Source: Sphingobacteriaceae bacterium | Lineage (GTDB): Bacteria > Bacteroidota > Bacteroidia > Sphingobacteriales > Sphingobacteriaceae | Direction: 5' to 3' | Length of the DNA stretch: 64,000 nt | Assembly (NCBI GenBank): GCA_947460875.1 | Contig: CANHGR010000008.1 | Coordinates: forward strand, 22,938-86,937 | Shown: piece by piece, positions 18,308-26,999 of the stretch | Layout: each line of letters begins with the position of its first letter | How positions within the stretch are numbered: the stretch's first letter is position 1 | Notes under the pieces: generated by a model | The model's database searches: none | What the model saw: the letters and a program-made list of their open reading frames with translations, nothing else | Told to the model about the DNA's origin: nothing | Program-made: the position numbers and the translations under genes

Positions 18308-19147
18308 CTATTTGATCAACTGATATAGCTCGTCTAATTTCGGAGAGAGAACAATTTCTATTCGCCGGTTGCGACTTAGAGCTTCGAGCGCATTGCCTGA
18401 AACTATTGGCTGATACTCTCCTTTACCAGTTGCAATAATGCGACTATTGCCAATCATTTGAACGTCTGTTAAATACCTGACAACTGAAGTCGCCCTCAAC
18501 ACGCTAAGATCCCAATTATCTTTTATCTGTCCAAGATTCACAACCTTTTGATTGTCAGTATGTCCTTCAACGGAGATATTAATTTCAGGTTGTGTTTTTA
18601 ATACTTTGGCTAGTTCTTGTAAGGCCTGTTTTCCCTTATTGTCAATAACAATACTTCCTGAATTGAATAGTAGTTTGTCAGTCATCGACACATATACTTT
18701 ACCCGCTCTAATATCTACAGATAGCCCATTTTGCTGAAATCCTAAAAGTGCTTTTTGCAGCTTTTCCTTTAGAGCAGTTGTTGATTCATCGCGTTTACGT
18801 AAAATCTCTTCGACCTCCTTCAACCGCGTTTCCCGCTTTTTAAGATCCGCCGCCAGCTTTTCGATTTCATTAGACGAAGTGCTCCTAAGTGACGAAAACC
18901 CCGTACCTATACTATCGCGTTCTGCGCGAATCCTAGCCATTTCCCTGCTTAAGAGAATTGTATCCGCTTTTAATGAGCTAATCTGTTCTTCAAGATTTTC
19001 AATTCTAACTTGCGCTTCATTCCAGCCTGCAGCAATTGAATCTCTTGTGGCCAGTAGGCCGTCGTACTTTTTTGTAGATAGCACAATGCAAGACTGCGAT
19101 ATAGACAGGATAAGTGTAACGATTAAAAGAATAGGCAGTCGCTTCAT
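18308..19147 (-). CDS. OmpA family lipoprotein with coiled coil
   Basis: 279 residues. A signal sequence ends in SQSC, a plausible lipobox. Residues about 30-125 are heptad-like and charged (coiled coil). The C-terminal OmpA/MotB domain binds peptidoglycan: SVEGHTDNQK, NWDLSVLRATSVVRYL, then SRNRRIEIVL. It probably tethers the outer membrane to the cell wall. It follows the DUF2461 gene by 7 bases, which puts it at the far end of the respiratory block, but a functional link with respiration is doubtful. Confidence 0.87.
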   Translation of the reverse strand: MKRLPILLIVTLILSISQSCIVLSTKKYDGLLATRDSIAAGWNEAQVRIENLEEQISSLKADTILLSREMARIRAERDSIGTGFSSLRSTSSNEIEKLAADLKKRETRLKEVEEILRKRDESTTALKEKLQKALLGFQQNGLSVDIRAGKVYVSMTDKLLFNSGSIVIDNKGKQALQELAKVLKTQPEINISVEGHTDNQKVVNLGQIKDNWDLSVLRATSVVRYLTDVQMIGNSRIIATGKGEYQPIVSGNALEALSRNRRIEIVLSPKLDELYQLIK

Positions 19148-19154
19148 AGGCTAT

Positions 19155-19820
19155 TTAAGTAATGGCTGTTCTCAGAAATTGAATAAAAGGATTTAGCTCT
19201 TTAAACACGTCTAATACATAATTAATGACATCAGGCTTTATGAACTCTTCATCCTTCAGACGATGAGAAACTGTAAAGCTTTTTAACTTCAAATATTCGA
19301 TATCCTGATGATCGGATAGATATCCTTTCGGCGATGTTTTCAATACATCTTCCCTATCCAGATCTGCAAAATATGATTTAAAAGAACTCTTTCCAATTAT
19401 CTGGTGAAATTCATCCCCATTATAGTCGATCTCCTGACGGATACTTTTAAGATGCTCTGCCGATGGCATCCATGAGCCTCCTGCAATAAAAGAGTTTTTA
19501 GGTTCTAAATTAATATAGAATCCCGCCCCGTCAAAGTTCTTGCCTTTTGGAGAAATTGCAATCCCGAAATTTTTCTTATAAGGTGCTTTATTTTTGCTGA
19601 ATCGCACGTCACGATAAATGCGCATTACACAGTCTTTGGGGTTTAAATCCGATGGAATTGCCGGCTCAATTTTAGATATTTCTGGAATAAGTGCTCCGAC
19701 AAAATTCCAAACAGTTTTTAGAGAACACTCATAATCGCCTTTGTGAGCCTGAAACCAATCACGATCATTATGGAGAGCAACTTGTTTAAGAAAATCAAAA
19801 GTTGCTTTTGTTATCATCAA
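19155..19820 (-). CDS. DUF2461 domain protein
   Basis: A 221-residue soluble protein of the DUF2461/TIGR02453 family: TFDFLKQVALHNDRDWFQAHK at the start, CVMRIYRDVRFSKNKAPYKKNFG in the middle, and GGSWMPSAEHLKSIRQEI later. The function is unknown across the family. It lies 44 bases after the small CxxC protein gene and 7 bases before the OmpA gene. It may be the tail of the respiratory transcript or a separate unit; no promoter consensus was seen in the short gap. Confidence 0.85.
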   Translation of the reverse strand: MMITKATFDFLKQVALHNDRDWFQAHKGDYECSLKTVWNFVGALIPEISKIEPAIPSDLNPKDCVMRIYRDVRFSKNKAPYKKNFGIAISPKGKNFDGAGFYINLEPKNSFIAGGSWMPSAEHLKSIRQEIDYNGDEFHQIIGKSSFKSYFADLDREDVLKTSPKGYLSDHQDIEYLKLKSFTVSHRLKDEEFIKPDVINYVLDVFKELNPFIQFLRTAIT

Positions 19821-19864
19821 TGTTTAATAGGATCTCTCAAGAGAGTGTTATTTAATCAATTTGA

Positions 19865-20140
19865 CTAATTCAAATTGATCTTTTCATCCTTCATATTGAG
19901 CGCGACATTCTTACGTCTATATTTCCTGTGCCAAATATACCCTACGCCGATAACCGCTAAATAGGGCGCTGCCAATAAATATAATATTCCCTTGTTAAGC
20001 CCCGTCCCCTGTTTATTGCCATTTCTTACAGAACTCTCGGCATTCATCGCACACATAGCACATTGCGCATAGCTGCTTTTTGTGCCGATAGTCACTGATA
20101 AGATAACTAACACGAGGAGAATTTTGAAACCCTTCATCAT
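19865..20140 (-). CDS. Small membrane protein with CxxC motif, unknown function
   Basis: 91 residues (or 90 from the second Met). A signal-like hydrophobic N-terminus ends before SYAQ, followed by CAMCAMNAES, then a second membrane segment (GILYLLAAPYLAVIGVGYIW) and a basic, cytoplasm-facing tail. A CxxC on the outer face next to SCO and DUF420 genes could point to copper handling or thiol chemistry during oxidase assembly; this is inference only. It is 24 bases downstream of the DUF420 gene on the same strand. Confidence 0.7.
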   Translation of the reverse strand: MMKGFKILLVLVILSVTIGTKSSYAQCAMCAMNAESSVRNGNKQGTGLNKGILYLLAAPYLAVIGVGYIWHRKYRRKNVALNMKDEKINLN

Positions 20141-20164
20141 ACTACAAATATAGCTATCAGATAA

Positions 20165-20704
20165 TTAAAATTGGTAATAAGGTGAAATCATTAAATAGAC
20201 AATAACCCCGGTGATTGTAACGTAAAGCCATATTGGAAAACTCCATTTCACTAACGTCCGATGCCTTTGAACGTCCATTTGAAAGCCCCGGTGAAAGCTA
20301 AGCAATACTAAAGGTAGCACGATAGCGGCAAGTATAATGTGGGTAATCAAAATGAAATAATAAACCAGACGAATACTTCCTTCTCCCCCATAAGTGGTTT
20401 TTATACCTGTAGAATGAAAAATGATATATGAAACCAGAAACAATGAAGACAAAATAAAAGTAATGCTATTGAGGACCTTATGCATTACAATGTCCTTCTT
20501 CTTGATATAATAAAGAGACATCAACAGAAGAAAGGTACAGGTTCCATTTAGAATTGCATTGACCTTTGGAAGAGCTAAAACCCATTCAGGCACGACGCTG
20601 GCGACGGGAAAAATCGTAATTAGTTTGCTCTGTAATATCGCCACAACGAGAAATACAACAATAGATATTACCAATATCAGCCGAAAAACTATTTTATCAT
20701 TCAT
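20165..20704 (-). CDS. DUF420 membrane protein, oxidase-cluster associated
   Basis: 179 residues with about five membrane helices. The pattern fits DUF420/YozB-type proteins: helices with PKVNAILNGTCTFLL, MHKVLNSITF and HIILAAIVLPLVLL, with conserved histidines in helices. CtaM, a Bacillus/Staphylococcus relative, is needed for haem-copper oxidase function, so a role in oxidase assembly is likely. It sits 13 bases downstream of the SCO gene. Confidence 0.82.
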   Translation of the reverse strand: MNDKIVFRLILVISIVVFLVVAILQSKLITIFPVASVVPEWVLALPKVNAILNGTCTFLLLMSLYYIKKKDIVMHKVLNSITFILSSLFLVSYIIFHSTGIKTTYGGEGSIRLVYYFILITHIILAAIVLPLVLLSFHRGFQMDVQRHRTLVKWSFPIWLYVTITGVIVYLMISPYYQF

Positions 20705-20717
20705 TTATATATTATTA

Positions 20718-21419
20718 TTAGCGATCTTTTACGTTCCGAAGGTCCTCAGCAATTAATACCTTAATCTCATCAATTAGTTTATCTACTTGCTCTTTACTGC
20801 CCGAATTATAGTATCCCCGAATATGCTTATTCATATCGACCAATATTAGCATTGGACTATGGATAAAATTATTAGAAACTGATGTGTCCTCTAAAGCATC
20901 GACAAGAAAATCTTTCTTAGATAATTGATGAATTTCATCTTGACCACCCGTTAGAAAATTCCACTTGCCAGGTCGTGCGTTGTATGTGCTCGCATACTCT
21001 TTCAGCATTTCAGGAGTGTCATATTCCGGGTCCACGCTTATGGAAATAAATCTTAAATAATTATTCCTTTTATAGGTGTCTACCACTCTCGCCATTTCCT
21101 TATTCATGTCCTTACAAAAACTTGGGCATCGAGTGAAAAAGAAATTTACAAGTGTTATTTTATTGCTATCCGCCGGAAAGCGAACGGTATCACCCTGCTG
21201 ATTAACTAGCTTAAAATCCCTGATAGTGTGATAAAGTGTGTCTGGCACTTCCTTTCTTCTTACAGTATGAAATGTGCCTGAAAGTTGTTTAGGGCCAAAA
21301 AATGCTAAAGGATGATATCTATTTTTGCCTTTATCCTGAAGTAAATAATATAAAAATCCTGGTACGGCTAGAATCGTTACCAGGATTAATATTTTTTTAA
21401 CAGAAAAGGTATTATTCAT
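20718..21419 (-). CDS. SCO1/SenC family copper chaperone
   Basis: 233 residues. One N-terminal membrane anchor (ILILVTILAVPGFLYYLL) and a thioredoxin-fold domain facing the periplasm. The copper-binding CxxxC is seen in FFTRCPSFCKDMN, and the distal His in NNFIHSPMLILVD. The family delivers copper to the CuA site of cytochrome oxidase subunit II, whose gene lies upstream in the same block. The start codon overlaps the subunit IV stop by one base (TAATG), so the two are probably translationally coupled. Confidence 0.92.
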   Translation of the reverse strand: MNNTFSVKKILILVTILAVPGFLYYLLQDKGKNRYHPLAFFGPKQLSGTFHTVRRKEVPDTLYHTIRDFKLVNQQGDTVRFPADSNKITLVNFFFTRCPSFCKDMNKEMARVVDTYKRNNYLRFISISVDPEYDTPEMLKEYASTYNARPGKWNFLTGGQDEIHQLSKKDFLVDALEDTSVSNNFIHSPMLILVDMNKHIRGYYNSGSKEQVDKLIDEIKVLIAEDLRNVKDR

Positions 21420-21766
21420 TAGTTCATGTGAACGTTAAGATAAGATCCTTCTGTTAACATTAATACGATAAAATATATGATAAAAACAAAAACAGTAACG
21501 ATAATAGTTCTAAGAGCGAACTTCTCAAACTTTAAGTGCATGAAATACGCTACAATATAAAAAGCTTTAACTAGAGTCAGTACGATATAGGTGAAGTTGC
21601 CAATGCCATGTCCGATAATGCCTTTAGGTATTAGGTAAAGCGCAATTACGAATTCAACTGCAGTGATGCCTAATAAATAGAAGAATACTTGCCAGATTCT
21701 CTTCTTGGTCATTGTTTCACTGTGCTCTTCTGCGTGAACATCGGTATGCTGATGTGAATTATCCAT
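21419..21766 (-). CDS. Cytochrome c oxidase subunit IV family protein
   Basis: 115 residues with three membrane helices and a histidine-rich, soluble N-terminus (SHQHTDVHAEEH). The pattern (VFFYLLGITAVEFVIALYL, then IVLTLVKAFYIVAYFMHLKFE) is that of the small prokaryotic subunit IV (CtaF/COX4_pro). It stabilises the oxidase complex. It starts 13 bases after the subunit III stop and overlaps SCO by one base. Confidence 0.88.
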   Translation of the reverse strand: MDNSHQHTDVHAEEHSETMTKKRIWQVFFYLLGITAVEFVIALYLIPKGIIGHGIGNFTYIVLTLVKAFYIVAYFMHLKFEKFALRTIIVTVFVFIIYFIVLMLTEGSYLNVHMN

Positions 21767-21779
21767 AATATGTTTGTTC

Positions 21780-22469
21780 TTAAACTAAATAAAAGAATGT
21801 AAAAACGAATACCCATACAAGATCTACAAAGTGCCAATACAAGCCAACTTTTTCGACCATTAAATAACTGCCACGCTTTTCAAAAGAATTGCCAAGCGTC
21901 ATAAAAAATATAATTATATTAATGACAACACCACTAAAAACGTGAAAGCCGTGAAAACCAGTTATAGTAAAAAACAAATTGGCAAATTGCGTAGCGCCAA
22001 CCGTATCAACTCCTTTGTAAAACTCTGGAATGCTCCCCCACCAATATCCCTCATGATGAAGGTGAGACCATTCTGCTGCCTGACATCCCAAAAAGGTTAG
22101 ACCGCCCAGTATTGTCCATATCATCCAAACGGCCACTTCTTTTTTAGCCATTCTGTGGCCTGCTTCAACGGCTAGAACCATTGTCACAGAGCTCATAATA
22201 AGTATAAATGTCATCAAGCCGACAAAAACGAGTGGGTAACCATGATCCGCAATACCGGGTATAGATTGAAAAACAAGATCAGGGTCAGGCCAACTTACTT
22301 GTGTGAAACGCTGCGCTCCATAGTATATAAGAAAAGCCGAAAAAGTAAAGGCGTCCGACACTAAGAAAAACCACATCATTAATTTGCCGTACTCTACATT
22401 AAATGGAGATTTCCCTCCACTCCATGGTTCGGTTTTTATTTCGTCAAGTTGTGATACTGTAGCATTCAT
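21780..22469 (-). CDS. Cytochrome c oxidase subunit III (copy 2)
   Basis: About 229 residues with five to six membrane helices. Subunit III features are seen: KLMMWFFLVSDAFTFSAFLI, QFANLFFTITGFHGFHVFSG and the C-terminal GLYWHFVDLVWVFVFTFFYL. An upstream in-frame ATG at 22556 would run back into the preceding gene; ATG 22469 (MNATVSQLDE) is the better start. It is the second of two adjacent subunit III genes and is longer than the first. Both probably belong to the same caa3/aa3-type oxidase. Confidence 0.9.
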   Translation of the reverse strand: MNATVSQLDEIKTEPWSGGKSPFNVEYGKLMMWFFLVSDAFTFSAFLIYYGAQRFTQVSWPDPDLVFQSIPGIADHGYPLVFVGLMTFILIMSSVTMVLAVEAGHRMAKKEVAVWMIWTILGGLTFLGCQAAEWSHLHHEGYWWGSIPEFYKGVDTVGATQFANLFFTITGFHGFHVFSGVVINIIIFFMTLGNSFEKRGSYLMVEKVGLYWHFVDLVWVFVFTFFYLV

Positions 22470-22495
22470 TGAATACGATATATATTTTACATTTT

Positions 22496-23068
22496 TTATT
22501 GGTTCAAAAGTAAGAAAACATATAGATAAATCCATACGATATCTATAAAATGCCAAAAAATTGAGGCCATTTCTAGACGGTATAAGTTCTTTACTTGAGC
22601 AATGTTTTTTAGTCTTCCAGTAAGTGCATTAACCAGAGCTCCGATACCTGCAATAATATGCGCCAAGTGAGCACCGGTAAAAATATAAATAAATGATTGT
22701 GATGCATTATAATTAACAAGAAATACGCCTTGCTCTGTTAAAGTTCGCCAGGCCAGCACCTGCAAAACAAAAAATAATAAGCCAAGAAGTATGGTCAATA
22801 TCAAATAGATTTTTTGCTTATCAAATTGAAGCCTTTTAGCAGACAAGTATGCCATATGCATCGTTATACTGCTAACAATCATTGCTGCAGTACTATATTT
22901 AAATACATCCGGCAATATTACTTTAAGTCCTTGATCGGCACTTCCCGCCGCGTAAACCATGAACCCGCTTGTCCATCCCGCAAAAAGCATCGATGAAGAA
23001 ATCACAACGAGCCACATTAAAAATTTTCGAGCCTTTACATTTACTCTGTCTTCTGATGAATCTTCCAT
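22496..23068 (-). CDS. Cytochrome c oxidase subunit III (copy 1)
   Basis: 190 residues with five membrane helices. Motifs: KFLMWLVVISSSMLFAGW, SFIYIFTGAHLAHIIAGI and MASIFWHFIDIVWIYLYVFL, which ends the protein as in subunit III. It lacks the insertion seen in the copy that follows 26 bases downstream. Pairs of subunit III-like genes are common in Bacteroidota oxidase operons. It starts 2 bases after the haem O synthase stop. Confidence 0.88.
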   Translation of the reverse strand: MEDSSEDRVNVKARKFLMWLVVISSSMLFAGWTSGFMVYAAGSADQGLKVILPDVFKYSTAAMIVSSITMHMAYLSAKRLQFDKQKIYLILTILLGLLFFVLQVLAWRTLTEQGVFLVNYNASQSFIYIFTGAHLAHIIAGIGALVNALTGRLKNIAQVKNLYRLEMASIFWHFIDIVWIYLYVFLLLNQ

Positions 23069-23070
23069 AA

Positions 23071-23943
23071 CTATTTCACTATAAAATCAAACAGCAAACT
23101 CAGCTGCATAATTGGTAAATAAAAGAACGATCCGAACATAACTTTTTGAGCCGAATTTATGTCAAGATTAATAAGCAACCTAATGGAATACGCTAGAAAA
23201 GCTAATCCGCAGATCAGGGAAATAGCTCCTAATATATACCCTCCAAAGCCATAAACAAGTGGAAGCAAGCTTACCGGAATTAAAATCAGCACAGATAAAA
23301 CAATTGCTATTGCACTCATTTTGTCTCTTTTACGGGTAGGCAATAATCTAAATCCAGCTTTCTTATAATCATCATCGAGCACCCATGCAATCGCCCAAAA
23401 ATGCGGAAACTGCCAAACAAATTGAATCAAAAACAATACGATGGCTACCCAAGTAATCACCGGTCGATCGAATGCGGCAAAATAGCCTATCAGCGGCGGA
23501 AGTGCACCTGGAAATGCACCAATAAAAACCGCAATCGGCGACTTTCTCTTCATTGGTGTATATAAAAATGCATACAGAAAGATCGAGAACACAGACAAAA
23601 CTCCCGTCAAAAAATTGAGTCTGACCAAAATAAGAGTGCCAATTATTCCCATTAGCAAACTCAGAACCAGTGCCTGTCCGGTTGTCATTCTACCCGAGGG
23701 CAAAGGCCTGTCGGAAGTGCGCGCCATTAGCTTATCAAGATCCTTTTCAATAATCTCATTAAATCCGTTCGCGGCGCCCGTGACTAAAAATCCACCAACT
23801 GTCAAAATAAGCCAATTAAGCCAATTTATTTGCCCCTGCTCTCTACTCCCAATCAAGAAAGCAATTGAGGCAGAAAAAACTACCAAAAAAGTCAGACGTA
23901 GCTTAATTAACTTCTTAAAATCCGAAAAAAAACTTCCTTCCAT
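23071..23943 (-). CDS. cyoE: Protoheme IX farnesyltransferase (haem O synthase)
   Basis: 290 residues, about nine membrane helices, UbiA superfamily. The first aspartate motif is seen in NGFNEIIEKDLDKLMARTSDRPLP, with the conserved D-x2-D pair and basic RTSDRPL tail. The second region follows around DDDYKKAGFRLLP. It adds a farnesyl group to haem B, giving haem O. The next enzyme, haem A synthase, is encoded 8 bases upstream, and the oxidase that needs haem A lies around them. The name ctaB is also used. Confidence 0.93.
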   Translation of the reverse strand: MEGSFFSDFKKLIKLRLTFLVVFSASIAFLIGSREQGQINWLNWLILTVGGFLVTGAANGFNEIIEKDLDKLMARTSDRPLPSGRMTTGQALVLSLLMGIIGTLILVRLNFLTGVLSVFSIFLYAFLYTPMKRKSPIAVFIGAFPGALPPLIGYFAAFDRPVITWVAIVLFLIQFVWQFPHFWAIAWVLDDDYKKAGFRLLPTRKRDKMSAIAIVLSVLILIPVSLLPLVYGFGGYILGAISLICGLAFLAYSIRLLINLDINSAQKVMFGSFFYLPIMQLSLLFDFIVK

Positions 23944-23951
23944 CCTTCCTC

Positions 23952-25010
23952 TTAAGCAACTTTATGATAACTATTTTGAGACAACAACACTGAGTAAAAA
24001 TGCATACCAAACATCAAGGTTGCAAGAAAGAGGTGCAATGTCTGTGCAACGGGCGGCAGAGAAAAGTAAGCCAAGATAATTCCGGTCAAAATTTGCAATG
24101 CTGCTACTATTAAAACATACAACGTGTATTTTTTCTGATATCTACTCGCTGATGGAGCTTTTTTAATTAGAAAAAACAACGCCAAAATGAACAGAAAAAG
24201 CACCAACGCCAGATCTCTATGAAGATTAAAATTATATCCAATCTTCGACACCCATTCAGACCTAATGCTATTATCCATTATTCCCGAAATTGTGTCAATC
24301 TGTTCCCTCACTCCAGTTCCCATTGCTATTTGCAATGTGATAAAAATTAAGATGGCAATTGACGCTAGCTTAACGAACAAATTAGATGTGCCTTCTGATA
24401 ACCGAATATCACGCATCGATCTTGCAATAAAGTAAGTATAAATACTCAGCCCGACAATGAGCAAAGCCAACAACATGTGAACGGTCACCACCCATTCCAA
24501 AAGATTAGTTGAAACTACGATAGAGCCTAACCATGCCTGAAAGCCTACCAAAAACAGGTTAATTATACACAAGACAACTATTTGCATTCGCATTCTCAAA
24601 TAAACTACGGAAAATAAAACGCAGGATAATAATAACAGTCCGGTAATTGCTCCAATTAGTCTGTTAATATATTCTGTCCAGGTTTTTGCAACATTAAATT
24701 CCTCCGGCAATAGAATGCTTTTATCATTGCGAACACGATTAGCCAGATTTCCGAAGCCTAGTACTTCAAGTGTTTGGGCAAATCGTTGATTCTTGTCTAC
24801 TCGCTGATCTACATATTTATTCTGATAGCCCACTGGCAGCTGTGAGACATCCGTGGGAGGAACAAAAGTACCAAAACATTTAGGCCAATCGGGGCACCCC
24901 ATTCCTGAACCCGAGCTACGAACTATACCGCCTGCAAAGATCAAAACGAAGAGAGCCACAATTGTGATCAAATTAATCTGAACAAATCTCTTTTCGCCTC
25001 GCGGATACAT
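23952..25010 (-). CDS. Haem A synthase, COX15/CtaA family
   Basis: About 352 residues with eight membrane helices in two four-helix halves. The family cysteine-containing loop is seen in GSGMGCPDWPKCFG. Haem-ligand histidines lie in helices such as VVTVHMLLALLI and FNLHRDLALVLFL. It converts haem O to haem A. An in-frame ATG at 25049 lies inside the hairpin at 25027-25068. ATG 25010 (MYPRGEKRF) starts just after that hairpin and matches the usual start of Bacteroidota homologues, so it is preferred. The gene lies between ctaD and cyoE. Confidence 0.9.
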   Translation of the reverse strand: MYPRGEKRFVQINLITIVALFVLIFAGGIVRSSGSGMGCPDWPKCFGTFVPPTDVSQLPVGYQNKYVDQRVDKNQRFAQTLEVLGFGNLANRVRNDKSILLPEEFNVAKTWTEYINRLIGAITGLLLLSCVLFSVVYLRMRMQIVVLCIINLFLVGFQAWLGSIVVSTNLLEWVVTVHMLLALLIVGLSIYTYFIARSMRDIRLSEGTSNLFVKLASIAILIFITLQIAMGTGVREQIDTISGIMDNSIRSEWVSKIGYNFNLHRDLALVLFLFILALFFLIKKAPSASRYQKKYTLYVLIVAALQILTGIILAYFSLPPVAQTLHLFLATLMFGMHFYSVLLSQNSYHKVA

Positions 25011-25026
25011 ATAATCATTATAAAAA

Positions 25027-25068
25027 TTTGGGGTACCCGTAAGTTGCACTTACAAAAGATACCCCAAA
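25027..25068 (-). terminator. Hairpin with T-tract between ctaD and COX15
   Basis: On the minus strand a 9-bp perfect stem (TTTGGGGTA/TACCCCAAA) encloses a 24-base loop. That loop holds a second 5-bp stem (GTAAG/CTTAC). The 3' arm runs directly into TTTTT. It lies after the ctaD stop and before the preferred COX15 start, so it could stop or attenuate transcription and lower the level of the assembly genes relative to the oxidase subunits. Confidence 0.55.
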
Positions 25069-25112
25069 AAACAATGTCCTATACTTGGTTAAACTTTCTC
25101 TTCACTCTGGTG

Positions 25113-26981
25113 TTAAGGGTTTTGGATTAACCATTCTGCCTGAATACGCTCGGCTTCCGCGTTCCCCTCAAAATCATGAGGCAAATTAGAACTCATAGTT
25201 TCTGAGAAAGGTGTAGTTTGTGGAATAAAATCTTCATTATGACCTGGCTTACTGTAGTCGTAGGGCCAACGATATACTGAAGGTATTTCCCCAATCCAGT
25301 TTCCATGGTAATGCTCTACAGGTGCAGTCCATTCCAGGGTATTTGAATCCCATGGATTTTGAACTGTTTTCTTACCGTAGTACATAGAGTGGAAAAAATT
25401 CCATAGGAATGCAACTTGAGCGAGTGCACTAATTATAGCAGCCCAAGTGATAAACACATTTACAGTCAACCATTGTTGCATAAATTCAAACTCTGTAAAT
25501 GCATAATAGCGCCTTGGAACACCGTCTATACCCATAAAGTGCATCGGGAAGAATACTAGATATGCCCCGATGAACGTAAGCCAAAAATGCAAATAACCGA
25601 GCTTCTCATCCATCATACGTCCGAACATCTTTGGAAACCAATGATAAACGCCACTCAACATTCCGAAGATTGCGGCCGATCCCATCACAAGGTGAAAGTG
25701 AGCTACAACAAAATAGGTATCGTGTAGATTAATATCTAACGCCGCATTCCCTAAAAATATTCCGGTTAATCCGCCTGAGATAAAAAATGAAACTAATCCA
25801 ACCGCAAACAACATTGCCGGTGTAAACCGAAGATTTCCTCTCCACAAAGTTGCCAGGTAATTAAAGGTCTTTACAGCGGAAGGGACTGCGATAATCAGTG
25901 TGGTGATCATAAATACGCCACCAAGAAAAGGATTCATCCCTGTTATAAACATATGATGACCCCAAACAATAAATGAAAGGACCGCAATTCCTATTAGGGA
26001 ATATACCATCGCATGATAACCAAAAATAGGCTTACGAGCGTTAGTGGCAATTACCTCAGAAGTAATACCCAATGCAGGTAAGATAACGATATACACTTCT
26101 GGGTGCCCTAAAAACCAAAATAAGTGTTGCCATAAAATTGGGCTACCACCTTCATTTGGAAGAATATTTCCATTTAATACAATATCAGACAAATAAAAAC
26201 TTGTTCCAAAACTGCGGTCAAAGATGAGTAAAACAACTCCAGAAACAAGCACAGGAAATGACAGAATACCTAAAATTGCGGTTAAGAAAAAGGCCCAAAT
26301 CGTCAAAGGCATCTTCCATAAGTCCATTCCCTTAGTACGCATATTAAGTACGGTACTAACATAATTCAAAGCACCCATCAACGATGAAGCCACGAATAAA
26401 ACCATACTAATAAGCCACAATGTCATCCCTAAACCAGAGCCTGCAATTGCCGTGGGAAGTGCAGACAAAGGTGGATATACCGTCCAACCCGAACTCGCCG
26501 GCCCAGTCTGCACAAAGAATGAGCTCATCATTATTACGCAAGCAATAAAGAAAAACCAATAAGACAACATATTTACAAACGGTGATGCCATATCTCTTGC
26601 TCCTATTTGCAGAGGAATCAAAAGATTACTAAATGTGCCGCTTAGTCCTGCAGTTAGTACGAAGAATACCATGATCGTACCATGGATGGTGATCAGTGCC
26701 AAATAAAAATCCGGACTAATTCTACCACCTTCTGCCCATTTTCCTAGGAATGCCTCAAGCAAAGGAAAATCTTTATCTGGCCAAGCTAATTGAATTCTAA
26801 ATAGCAAAGACAATAACATCGCGATAACCGCCATTACAATTCCTGTGATAAGGAATTGTTTTGCGATCATTTTATGATCCTGACTAAATACGTACTTACT
26901 TATAAAAGTCTCTTTATGATGTTCGTGCCCGTGATCATCATGATGGACTGCGGTTGAATCGTGGGTTGATACGCCTGACAT
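25113..26981 (-). CDS. ctaD: Cytochrome c oxidase subunit I
   Basis: 622 residues with 12 or more membrane helices, the normal size for aa3-type subunit I. The CuB/haem a3 site is seen in WFLGHPEVYIVILPA (His-Tyr pair), WGHHMF (two His) and DTYFVVAHFHLVMGS (haem ligands). An early motif for the haem a site is TIHGTIMVFFV. It reduces oxygen to water and pumps protons. The N-terminus is rich in His and Asp (DSTAVHHDDHGHEHH). It lies 18 bases downstream of subunit II. Confidence 0.95.
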   Translation of the reverse strand: MSGVSTHDSTAVHHDDHGHEHHKETFISKYVFSQDHKMIAKQFLITGIVMAVIAMLLSLLFRIQLAWPDKDFPLLEAFLGKWAEGGRISPDFYLALITIHGTIMVFFVLTAGLSGTFSNLLIPLQIGARDMASPFVNMLSYWFFFIACVIMMSSFFVQTGPASSGWTVYPPLSALPTAIAGSGLGMTLWLISMVLFVASSLMGALNYVSTVLNMRTKGMDLWKMPLTIWAFFLTAILGILSFPVLVSGVVLLIFDRSFGTSFYLSDIVLNGNILPNEGGSPILWQHLFWFLGHPEVYIVILPALGITSEVIATNARKPIFGYHAMVYSLIGIAVLSFIVWGHHMFITGMNPFLGGVFMITTLIIAVPSAVKTFNYLATLWRGNLRFTPAMLFAVGLVSFFISGGLTGIFLGNAALDINLHDTYFVVAHFHLVMGSAAIFGMLSGVYHWFPKMFGRMMDEKLGYLHFWLTFIGAYLVFFPMHFMGIDGVPRRYYAFTEFEFMQQWLTVNVFITWAAIISALAQVAFLWNFFHSMYYGKKTVQNPWDSNTLEWTAPVEHYHGNWIGEIPSVYRWPYDYSKPGHNEDFIPQTTPFSETMSSNLPHDFEGNAEAERIQAEWLIQNP

Positions 26982-26999
26982 AATATATCCTCTATTTTT

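Noticed and set aside
22469..22556. Upstream ATG for the second subunit III gene
   Set aside because: It would overlap the neighbouring subunit III gene and add an unrelated extension; ATG 22469 is better.
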